Assembly (NCBI GenBank): GCA_016647705.1
Contig: CM028336.1
Span: forward strand, 9,751,380-9,815,379
Length of the DNA stretch: 64,000 nt
Direction of reading: 5' to 3'
Origin: Eucommia ulmoides
Taxonomy: Eukaryota; Streptophyta; Magnoliopsida; Garryales; Eucommiaceae
The position numbers were made by a program, and so were the translations under genes. The notes under the pieces were generated by a model that saw only the letters and a list, made by a program, of their open reading frames with translations, searched no databases and was not told where the DNA came from. Positions 1-10,040 of the stretch are shown in pieces (the first letter of the stretch is position 1; each line of letters starts with the position of its first letter).

Positions 1-229
1 AACTAAACCATGTAAGAATCTGATGATTTTTGTTATCCTATTCGTCTAGATGGTCAGTATATCCTGTAGCATATTCGTTGTCGTTCTTTTTGGGTTCAGA
101 AATTTCTCCAGTCACGAAAAGCCACATTTTTTGTCCACGGAGGAAACTAGACATCTCTTGAGCCTATACGAAATAATTGGATTCATCCAGTACAGTAGTG
201 ATAACTCGAGATGAGCTTGAGTTAGCCAT
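1..229 (-). pseudogene. copia gag N-terminus (decayed)
   Basis: Translation from the ATG at 227-229 gives a start MANSSSSRVITTVLDESNYF. Further in are motifs typical of plant copia Gag (SSFLRGQKMWLFVTGE, NHQILTWF). Two in-frame stops fall where the family usually has Trp: after NYFV and after DHLDE. The frame is otherwise continuous to the window edge. Assignment to copia Gag rests on motif resemblance. Confidence 0.7.
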
Positions 230-399
230 AAGGACAAATAAAAGGATGAACTGGTGTAGAAACCACACGAATATAAAAACAAATATATCTTATGAGCCTC
301 AAATCACAAAACAAAGTTCGGAAACAAAATTAGAATGTCTAAAAACCTTAGGAACTAATCCAACTTTGCAAAAAACTAGTCTAAATAGGCCTGAACCGG

Positions 400-590
400 T
401 CTAAAGAATAATATCTCTAAAAACTGCTGACGTGGCAGAGGGGTTGACTGTACGCTGATATGGCAAAGTCAACGGCAGACGTGACTGTCAACTGCTGATG
501 TGGTATTGACGTGGCACTGAGTTTGCAATGATTATGGCTGATGTGGCAGGGATAATAAGCTGAACAATGGCGTGGCGCGTGGATCTGAGA
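400..590. repeat. GACGTGGCA-like short repeats in the copia leader
   Basis: At least six spaced variants of TGACGTGGCA or TGATGTGGCA lie between the primer site and gag (near 425, 455, 474, 494, 506, 537). The rest of the leader (590-980) has no reading frame I trust; short frames there are chance. Confidence 0.6.
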
Positions 591-983
591 GCAGAAAAAG
601 TCAGCGGTTGCTTCACGTGCATGGAGGCGTGTGCGTGATCAGATCAAGACGCTGTTTGTGGATTTGGAATCGTCTCATCGAGATAATTCAGATGCAATGA
701 TTTTCGATGGATTTGGAGCCCTGGTTGAGATGGTAGAGCCCAAAATCAGCGACGATTTGGTGGTTGTGTTGTTGCTAGCATTGGCGGGGCGTGAGGGCAC
801 GTTAAAACTCCGTTGGCGGTGGTTTGATGGCATCGTTATCTTCTTTTTGAGACGAAGGTATTGATGTGATGAGAGTTGATTTCGTAGCAGTGGTGATGAG
901 ATCGTAGCAGTCAACAAATGTAATAGCGCGACGAAAGGCTTAGGGTTTCGAAAATTTTAATAGAAATAGGGTCAGGAAATATT

Positions 984-997
984 GGCTCTTTATACGA
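984..997 (-). other. primer-binding-site-like sequence
   Basis: On the minus strand TCGTATAAAGAGCC directly follows the LTR end TTCTAACA. It resembles the plant initiator-tRNA-Met primer site TGGTATCAGAGCC with two or three differences, and sits where a primer site must be. Confidence 0.6.
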
Positions 998-2307
998 TGT
1001 TAGAATAATTGAGAAGTGAAATGTATGGAGAACATGCACGATATATTGATGTGTAGTAAAAAGTACTTTACAGAGATATACAATTGGAGTATTTGTAGGA
1101 GAAGTGCGAAACCCTAGAGTTAGGGTTTTAACCTAATGGGTCAAGTAGGCAAAACTCATATATTACATTAACAAGGTTCATAGCAAAAGCTGAATTGTCA
1201 AAATAATTAATTAGTTAATTAATTTACTAATCAATAAAAATTAAAACAATTCTAATTTTAGAATAAAACACTTTTCCCCTTAAGGCATTTTCTCCGACTA
1301 TGAGTCATATTTGCCTATATATCACAGTTCCAATTGGCGAGAATTTAACCAAGAGAACCACCTCAGGTATGATTAGCGTTTTATACGATCTCTCTATCCG
1401 TGTATCTGAAAAGAAACAATAGGATATGGTTAAAGTAAAAAATTCCTAGTCCAATTATATATATTTTGATTGATAATATAATTTCTTGTGACATTGATTG
1501 AAATCTCATTCCAATTGTTACATTGCTCTATCCAGAGCCTTAGGTGAATTATATCATATTGAATCACACAAGACTCATCTCTTTTGTCAAGAGAGATAAA
1601 TTCCATCTTGCATACTCGTCATATGTATGTCCCACTATACAAAATTAATAATTCGAAGTCTCGTGATTAAAGAACAACACTTAATAATATTAAAGTATAT
1701 TAATTCATATATGAAACGTACAACAATTCAAGTAAGAATATCACAAATATAATCACACCTCAAATATTTTATTTTAACATTAAGCAAAGCTACCATATGA
1801 GATATCAAAGATGATCATGTTTGGTCCTTTATCACACCAACAAATCTCTTGTAGTTGTTCTATTATCTTATACTAATGGTTTGAGACTCATTATTTTCAA
1901 AGAGAAAACAAAGGAACAAGCTAACATAGATTGTTAAAAATCATTTTTAGCAATCTAATACTGACTAGGAGTAATTTTGAATATCAAGTTATCAAATGTA
2001 TTCAATTTCTTTCTTTTAATCATACTAAATATTCACGTCACTTCAATTTTCAGTTTCTTTCTTTTAATCATACTAAATATTCACATCACTTCAATTTAAT
2101 ATTCAATGTCTACAACAATATTGACATAATTAAAGAATAATATTAAAATTATCTTTTATTAATACTTAAAATTGAAATATTTTACTCATAAATATAAAAT
2201 TGCAAAATTGAGCATAAGACTTACAGCCAATCCATTCATATTTCATTATTGAAAGTTACGCAAGCTCCAAATATCCTTATAGCTTTTATAATAAAGTTAC
2301 AAAAACA
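998..2307 (-). repeat. 5' LTR of the copia element (~1.3 kb)
   Basis: The minus strand starts TGTTTTTGTAAC and ends CAATTATTCTAACA, so it has TG...CA ends. The reverse complement aligns by eye with 58240-59290 over most of its length. Shared blocks include the ATATTGTTG(T)...TTGAATATTAA region, the CTTTGAAAATA...AATCTCAAA block, ACAATTGG...TGTCACAAG, and the final TATGAACCT. The right boundary is set from that alignment and could be off by tens of bases. Confidence 0.65.
2006..2097. repeat. two-copy 48-bp direct repeat inside the LTR
   Basis: TTTCTTTCTTTTAATCATAC recurs 48 bases downstream, in units starting at 2006 and 2054. Only one substitution (ACGTCAC/ACATCAC) falls in the shared part. 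The related LTR at 58 kb appears to have a single unit, so the duplication is local. Confidence 0.85.
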
Positions 2308-3924
2308 TTTGTTAGAATGGATAACTACGAAACTTTGAAAGAGATTAGTGTCACATCCTGCGTAGGTGTGGGCATATTCGTGGGTATATCAAAAATATAA
2401 TTAAAGGAAAAATAACTGTTAGAGATTGGGATTAGCATTTCACATAAAAAATATTTAGTGAGGAAACAAAAATTATTTTTGAAATAAAATATAAGAGAAT
2501 TATAATACAGAAGGCCTTGAATGGTTGGCCAAACAATTTAATTTGACCAAGTTTCCATATCAATTAATTTAATAAAAAGTCCTAGAAAATCCGACAACTT
2601 TTCCTACACCACTCTTTAAAAATAAATTAAGGGCTCATTGATTGCAATTAAATATTGAGAATTGAAGATTGAATTATGAGTGTTAAATCTTTTAAATATT
2701 TAATAATTTTTTTTTGAATTTGAATCTGAAAATTTGAAGATTGAATTATAAGGGTTAAATTCATTATATTTTAATTAATTTTTTTTAAATATTATTTATA
2801 TTATTTGAATTTAATAATCGAGGGGGTTAATTGTCTTTTAGCCTCCGTATCCTTTGATCTTATTTTATTTTATTTTTTTTATTTTCAAAATCTCATCCAA
2901 CTTCTATTAAATTTGAAAAGTAATATTTTTTTGTTGTTTGTTTTAGGGGTCCTAAAAGTAAAAAAATAAATATTTCTAAGGGCTATTAAAATTAAACTTG
3001 TTCAAAAATATCAAAACAATTATTATTCCAAAATTATCATTCCCTTATATACACAAATTTCACTTGTCCACTTTATATATTAGTAGGAGTCTATGCATAT
3101 TTTCTTTTTCAAATAGGAGTTTTGAACAATGTTTTATTTGTGTGGATGTGAAAAAATTATTTTGTTTTAAAATAGGAGTCGTGAAAGAAAACTCCTATTT
3201 TTTATTTGAATTTAACGAAAAATTCAAAAAATAGGTGAAATTAATTTCTCTATACAAATAAATAAAATTGTTGCTCATTTTAGTTTTTATTTTATAAAAA
3301 AAAAAATATTGAGGAAAATGTTTATTTTTGTTAGGTGGGATCAAATAAATAAAATACAATAAATTCTAATATCTATATATTAGAATATTCTCAAACTCTA
3401 TATTTGTGACGAAGCACACATATGTAGGCATTTGGAGACACTCTACAAAATATTACATTTACACAAAATTCACAACAATATAAGAAACAAAACTCTACTT
3501 AACTCCATCTCTTTATTGTATTTTATATATTTATTTATACTACATGTTGTTTATATAATCTTAAAACAAATTTAACTCCTATAAAATCTAAAGACATCAT
3601 TATCTTAATAATTTATTTCATTTACTTATGCTCACTTATATCTTTTATCATTGATCCACTTATTACGACTAACTAATAAATATCAAATAACTAAATCAAG
3701 TTTATTACATCCAACAAATTTCTCCTTTAAAAAAATAGTGAAGAAAAGAGCGAAAATGTTAATTTCTCCTTTCTTTTTTTAGCTTTAAACATTAAATTCA
3801 TATTGACAAAATAGAAAAAATAAATAAATTATTTTATATATTTTTTTTAAAGTACATATTTTTTCGAGTAAGAGGGGTTGAAAGTACAAAATTTCAAAAT
3901 AGAGATTTTTTTTTTTATTTTTTT
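2308..3924. other. AT-rich spacer, no gene seen
   Basis: Long A/T runs with simple GAATTGAAGATTGAATTAT-type internal similarity near 2650-2770. The frame at 2998-3234 (+) has low-complexity composition and no recognisable domain. Confidence 0.6.
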
Positions 3925-4240
3925 TATTTTCACCCCTGAATTTATGGAGAAATTTTGTTTTAGTTATTGTCCTTTTAATTTAAACATTTTAAATCATGAA
4001 ATATCCAAATCGTGTCAAATGAGTCCAAATTGTTAACCCTGTCATTATTTTTGACAGAAAAAATAACGATGTGTAAAGCATGGAAATCATCTACATAGGA
4101 AATTCCAGTCAAAAAATTGAAGGGATTAATGATTTGGACTCGTTTGACACGATTTGAATGCTTTAAGATTTAAAGTGTTCAAATTAAGATTATAGGGCTA
4201 AAGTGGAATTTTTATCTAAAATTTTAGGGATACTAAAAAA
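3925..4240. mobile_element. fold-back MITE with ~110-bp inverted arms
   Basis: The left arm (3931-4045) contains AAATCGTGTCAAATGAGTCC; the right arm (4125-4235) contains its inverted counterpart GGACTCGTTTGACACGATTT. The arms stay alignable almost to the outer ends (CCCCTGAATTT.. and ..AAATTTTAGGG). A ~70-base centre holds no frame. I could not identify a clean target duplication, so the outer ends are approximate. Confidence 0.75.
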
Positions 4241-4650
4241 AACTCAAAATAAAACCAAATAAAATCAAACCAGAAGGGGTTAAAACCAACTAACATAAAA
4301 TGATAAATAGATTTTAGGGTATAAAATTGATGGTGGTTATCCAAGAAAATGATGTGAGGGGATCCTTTTCTTGTTAAAGAAGGGACATCCCAAAGCCATT
4401 TGTATGATCCTCTGACACGGATTAAACACGGACGACTATCTTAGGAACACGAAAACACGTGTAGGGTCCTCATCCATTTTCCCTTTTTTTTTAAACAGAA
4501 AAAATACAAAATAGAAGAAAAAATCAAACTTCTAGAATTAAGCTTTGTCCAGGCTTGTTTGATACGGTTTGACCTAGCTTGTACCTCAAGGTAGCCTTTG
4601 TTTAGTGTGTTTTTATCTCATATTTTCATTTTTATCAAAAAAATAAAATA
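4241..4650. other. spacer, no gene seen
   Basis: No reading frame, repeat or RNA gene recognised. An ACACGTGT palindrome occurs near 4456 without further context. Confidence 0.5.
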
Positions 4651-4654
4651 AAAT

Positions 4655-5760
4655 TGATGATGCTGATATTGCCAAAAAATCTCCGGTACGTATAACAATT
4701 TCTCACGTGTCAGAAACCTTCGCAATTTACTATCCGACCTGCAAAATCAGTTAGTTCTAAGGGGGGGATACCAGTGTGATGTCGGTTAAAGAACTTCCGA
4801 CGTAAGAATAAGTCAGACCGTTCTATGTCAGAAATAAAAACTGTAATATCAGAGTATATGTCATACCTCCTTACCTTCTGCATATATAGGTCGTTCTCCT
4901 TATAACCGTCTCTCCCATGATCCTCTCCACGTTCCATATTTAACTGTTGTTAATGCTGTCTGTGTTTCCATTACGGGATGCTACGTTAATCACGTTTGTG
5001 CAAGGGGAGGGGGTAGGTGAGGTCACGTAACTGCTACCGTTGACCTGTCTTTTTGCTGATAATCAGGACTCTCTAACTGGAAGAGCTCATTTCACACCGG
5101 ATCATCCCAAGCGTAGTTGGGCTTCCTTAATAGACCAGACACATAATTTTTCGGGCCATTAGAGCAGTCGGCCAATGATTAATTATTGGACCACTTCTTC
5201 CGGGTCAGGTTTCACCGGCAGTTCCGACCCGATGTTTCATCATCGTCAGCTCCAAATCACGAGCGAGGATTTCCCCAGCATCAGATACCTCTATCTCTAA
5301 AGAGATAAGTGATGAAGGACTTTGAGACTTCACATACTTTTACTCAGCGTATGTTAACATACACAAATCTTTATGCGGGGAAATTTTTTTACCCGTAAAA
5401 GAATTTGGACGTGAGAATAAATATAAAAACTGGTCAAAATTAAATATCGAATTATAAGAGATTGATTTTTTTAGATTACTCATTTCGTTTACTTTTCCCT
5501 TCTTATTTATAGGCGCATAAACTGAAAAATGGGTGAAATTATTACTATCAATGAGGTCCTTCTATTTGGGATTCGGCCAATTATTACCGTTGGAGCAGTC
5601 GTCATGCATATTTTGCACTGTGGGCACACATGGATCTGGACAAGAGATGGGTCACGGGACTCTTGGCCAGAACCAACGGACCACCCGCCACGTGGGATAT
5701 CATTTGTGAAGCCGACATCATATGCTATAAATTAAGAATCAACCACAATTTTAAATAAGG
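4655..5760. repeat. LTR-like relic, unclassified
   Basis: Composition jumps to near-balanced GC, unlike the flanks. The text (AAATCTCCGGTACG, GGGGGGGATACCAG, CTTCCGACGTAAGAATAAGT) resembles plant LTRs with promoter-like C-rich tracts. Parts recur more weakly at 6740-7320, where the GAAAAATCTCCGGCATGAAA start is shared. No coding domain is visible. The ORFs at 4710-4937 (-) and 5529-5735 (+) match nothing I know. Confidence 0.4.
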
Positions 5761-6735
5761 CGCGTTCCTTTTAAATTAATGACCAAAATTTATTTTTTAT
5801 TATTAATATTCTGACCATAAATGTTTTATGAATTAATTATTACTAATTTTTTTAAAAATATATATATTTATCCCTTTATTTTTAAGAAAAATCACTTATA
5901 ATATTTAAAATTTCATATACTCTTCCTCTAATTTATATAAATTTCAAATGAATTCCTAACAAAATTTATCTTTTAAAAAATACTCTATATTTTCTGTTAT
6001 ATGTGGATCAAAATAAAAATTATAATATCAAAATATTCAAATTATTATATTTTTTTCTAGAAAAATTTGCGGGTCTAAAAAAAATATACGGGTCTATTAA
6101 TATATTAAAATATATATTCAAATTAATATGCGGATATAGAAAAAATTTCCTTTAATTAATTTCTGTTTTTGTTCCTTGTTTTGTGAGAATAAAAACAGAA
6201 ACACTAAACAAACATTACTTTTATATTTTAAATTTCATCATATCTTCATTAAAATTTTAAAAATATTAAAATATTTCGTCCATCTTTAAAGAGTGTAAAG
6301 TAATGATTTATATTATCTGAAAATAAGAAGCAAAACCTAATCAAAAGCAGAGTCGGTGGAAAGTCATGAGTCATGACTAATGAAGATTAACTTTCACATT
6401 AGTTAAGATTTAACATAAAATGCTGCCTTTTTGTCTTAGAATCTTATCTCTTACAACTAAATCTTTAAACTTTTTACACATTAATATTCCTTCTACTCAT
6501 CTTTTTAAGACAAAGTTATTGCCATAGTAACCAGTTCACATACTGGACTTGTTTGGGAAAAAAAATCTCTTTATCCCATATTGTTAACAATGTTTTTAAA
6601 CTCCGATTGGACATCGGATTTAAAATATTACTACAATGAACTGATGGTGAATTCTATTTGATGTTGTTGAAAAATGGTGACACATTGAATTTATATTTTT
6701 ATCCCTATTGTCCTCTGTTGCTTGCTCCTAAGGAT
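5761..6735. other. AT-rich spacer, no gene seen
   Basis: Mostly A/T with poly-A/T runs. No frame over 60 codons and no repeat boundary recognised. Confidence 0.6.
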
Positions 6736-7320
6736 GTCTGCACAAATTCTTAACATCGGGGTGGATCTTGGCGAAAAATCTCCGGCATGAAAGTAAATAT
6801 TTTTCGGAGAATAAACGCAAAACTGATTGCCAATATAATGTGTGTACTTGAGCTCACGCTAACCTGAGTATATATATATATATATATATATATATTTCTT
6901 CTCACGGGGAGAATAGAGAGGGATAAAACACAATCATCAATCCGTTACTGGCGTAATCATGATTTTTTTACCGATGTGTCCCTTTGATATGTGAATATTC
7001 TCTAGTTATCTGGTGCGTGACTCACTTTTTTCACTAATGAACTTCTCGCCCGACTCTACTCACAGACCCAACCCCCGGGCAGACTTAACCTTGGTAATAC
7101 CTTGGGCTCTGGGTGCTTACGGGCCTCTTTAGACATTTTATCGTCCCTTGGTGGCTTGCGCCCGTGGGTGGTAGCGGATTTGGACCCCGTGTAGCCTACA
7201 CAAGACCCAGGCCCATTCTTTGTACCCTGGGCTTTTCTGCAGCATGGCTCATGGCCAAATCCATGTTCATAAATCATCAAGTAATTAAATAATATACACA
7301 CAATATAACAAAATACCACT
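6736..7320. repeat. LTR-like relic with a (TA)n tract
   Basis: Begins near the GAAAAATCTCCGGCATGAAA word shared with the relic at 4.66 kb. It contains (TA)n at 6869-6895 and a GC-rich stretch (7080-7260). The minus-strand frame at 7056-7319 has no known domain and reads through low-complexity GC sequence, so I do not call it a gene. Confidence 0.4.
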
Positions 7321-7788
7321 TCTCTCCATTTATAGATCTCTATATAATCATACTCACTATTTTATATGTATCAACATAGTATTATACTAATTTTTTGACT
7401 TCTCTATAGGACATCTTTCATCATCATACATCAATATATAGTGTATGAATTATGTAATTCTTAATATATTATTAAATAATTATAATATTATAATTAATAA
7501 AATTACTAATTATACACATAAATATTATAATAATCGCATTGTAACATATATATTCATAATGAAATTTACGAAGTCACTTTAATAAATTTTATAACTTAAT
7601 CACAATAATAATGTCAAATAAATATTTAATTAGAACACATAATTATAACCATTATGAAATAACATTAATTAAATAAAATAAAATAATTTATATATAATAT
7701 AATAAATAAAATATTTAATTTTAAATTATTTTTCTAATAATTCCCACATTATTTAAAATTGAAATAAACACAATAAAATAGAAAAATA

Positions 7789-7834
<46 letters not shown>

Positions 7835-8335
7835 ACAAATAAAATATTTAATTTTAAATTATTTTCCTAACAATCCCCTACATAGTTTAAAATTAAAATA
7901 AGAACAATAATAAAATAAAATAATAGGCAACATAATACTATGTAATAGGTGTAGATGTCGTGAAGACTTGAATCTCACACTATTACAATAAAGTAGAATT
8001 ATCTCGCTTAATAGAAAAAAAAAATTCTCTCATTTTTAAGGCAAACTATGATAGTTAAACTATAGAAGACATATAAGATTAGGAAACGACGTGAACTAGG
8101 TCTTGAATTAGGTCATTTTGGTCAAATTTTAGTAAGCACACATAGGATAATGGTATTAGATCGTGTTTGCGATTTTGCGTTTTTATGCTTATGCACATGT
8201 ATTTTGATTCTCATGAGAGATACTAGGGAGAGCGTAATCCCATAGTTGTGGCCGCATAATAAGTCTCAACTAGGGAGTTCTTTACCGATTAATTACATAT
8301 TAAATAAAAAAAAAATCTGAAAAATTATATCAATG
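7321..8335. other. AT-rich spacer with (TA)n microsatellite
   Basis: (TA)n runs from 7792 to 7829. The imperfectly repeated words AAATATTTAATTTTAAATTATTTT flank it (about 7710 and 7840), suggesting a local duplication around the microsatellite. No gene is seen. Confidence 0.6.
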
Positions 8336-8339
8336 AACT

Positions 8340-8640
8340 TATTTCCCAAATCATCATAAAACGCATAAGGGAGTTGCGTTTTTTTTTTTTTTTTTCTTTT
8401 ATCAAAAACACAGATTCCTTTTGCACTTTTCACAAAAAAAAAACCCGCAGAATTTGATTGCGTTTATGTGTTCGGATTTTTTTTTTAGAAAAAACGCAAT
8501 CACGATTTCCGTTTCTTTTGAGAAACGCAAAATCACGATTGTGTTTCTCACAAGAAACGCACAACGTGATTTCGTTTCTATCCAAAAAAAACCGTTAAGA
8601 GAAACGCGATTCCAGATTGCGTTTTTCCTCTGACAAACCC
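8340..8640. repeat. cluster of GAAACGC / GCGTTTC motifs upstream of the MULE
   Basis: Motifs of the type AAACGC(A)AATCACGATT and GCGTTT occur about eight times in both orientations within 300 bases. It sits just upstream of the presumed 5'-UTR of the transposase gene, where a Mutator-like element would carry terminal or subterminal sequence. I did not find a matching inverted copy near 21 kb. Confidence 0.5.
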
Positions 8641-10031
8641 TAGCCTACAAACCCCATTTCATTTCACTTTCATCTCCTTTAGCTTCTCACTTTGGTTGTC
8701 ACTTCTACTTCCCGTCACCGACCTTCTCCTTCTCCTTGTGCATCGCCATCACCCTCTTCTCTCTTTTCTTTCATCGTTGCCTCTTCTTCTCTCTTCTCCT
8801 ACTTTGTGTCGCCTCCAGCCACCGTCGCTGAGGTAAGAGTTTTTTTTTTTTTTTTTGGATTTTTTTTTTGGATTTGTTTGCTTTCAATTTCATCTCTTTT
8901 TGTTACAATGTTATGCATTTTGTTCTCAAGTAAAGGATGTGAGGAAATATTACAATTGTTTGCTCATTAGCAATTGTTTGGTCTCGATTTTATATTTGTG
9001 TTTTAAGTTCGCTGTTTTGCTCATTAGCAATTGTTTGCTCTTAGTTTTGATTAAAAAAGTCAAGAAAAAATGTCACATTTAAATACGAGTTATTTAGGTT
9101 TGTGTCTGTGTATGGATTTGTGTTTGTGCTTGTGTTTAGGGTATAAGATTTTTATTAATTAATTACATTTAGATTTCGATTTTTATTTGTGTAGATTGGT
9201 TTTATGTAGAAAAGTTTGAACATCTCGGTTTTATGTAAAAAAGTTTAGGATATAGATTTTAAATTATTTTTTAAAAAATAATCAAGATTATAGATTTCGT
9301 TTTTTTTTTAGTTGGAAGAGAAAATTGTTGTTGCTATTCAGATTTGATTTCAACACGTGATTCGTTAATTTTCAACCCAAAGTTGTGTGTTTAAGTTGCT
9401 AAATTTTGTAGTTGAATTTAACCCTATAGTTAGTTGTTGATATCATGAGTTGAATTCAACTACGTTAGTATTTAGTGATAATAATTGAGTCGCCATCATG
9501 GTTTTTCTTGATATTTCTCTATTGTTGGTTGAGTTCAGTTTTTAAACCTTTGATTTGGTTCTTTGGATTCAAGTAATGGTTTAGATAATGAAATTATCAG
9601 TTGTAGGCTACTTTCCCATAATTCGAGCCATTCAATCTTTTTGATCTAATCGAATTAGATTTGTTATCATTTATGACTAATGGTGGTTTAACCTTGTTTA
9701 TATCAATCAAATAATTAGAAAAATAAATGGCCCCACAAACACCACTGGAAACCATTGAAAAAAAAAATTGACTTGTGATTTTGTTTCTCTTCGTGTCAAT
9801 AACTTGTCTTTTTTACTTTTTATATATTACGACCTTCATAAATCAAGTGAAGACTAAAAAGTGCATTTCAATAAGTAATTGTGTATATATAACTTAAGAT
9901 TTAATGAATGACTATTAATTTCAACAGTATTTATTGAGAAAAAAATGGACAATTTCATTTTTTTTTAATAACATGATTGATAATGATAATAATATTTTCT
10001 TTATTTTGTTTTGATTTGTGAAATTGTAGTT
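8641..10031 (+). promoter_or_regulatory. probable 5'-UTR exon and long first intron of the MULE transposase gene
   Basis: 8641-8832 is a pyrimidine-rich, 5'-UTR-like stretch that opens with ACAAACCCTAGCC and ends CGTCGCTGAG followed by GTAAGAG, a good donor. The next 1.2 kb is T-rich intron-like sequence. It ends TTGTGAAATTGTAG just before the first transposase-like codons. This is inference from splice-site shape; no coding is claimed. Confidence 0.45.
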
Positions 10032-10040
10032 GTTTGAAAT

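Larger units (their letters stand above)
1..2307 (-). mobile_element. Ty1/copia LTR retrotransposon, 5' part (degenerate, cut by window edge)
   Basis: Read on the minus strand, the order is LTR (2307-998), a tRNA-Met-like primer site, a ~750-base leader and the start of gag (from 229). That is the normal 5' organisation of a copia element. Pol lies outside the window to the left. Gag has in-frame stops, so the element is dead. The LTR was delimited by comparison with a related copy at 58240-59290 on the opposite strand. No target-site duplication can be checked because the other end is missing. Confidence 0.75.

Noticed and set aside
177..404. 75-codon plus-strand frame near the window start
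   Set aside because: It lies antisense to recognisable copia gag text and has no domain.
631..917. Overlapping frames on both strands in the copia leader
   Set aside because: GC-richer leader sequence yields chance frames; they lie between a primer site and gag, where no gene is expected.
984..997. tRNA gene
   Set aside because: Only a short primer-site match to the tRNA 3' end; no cloverleaf or internal promoter boxes around it.
5529..5735. Possible small gene (68 codons) between LTR-like relics
   Set aside because: No domain, no splice context and no promoter features; it is in relic repeat sequence.
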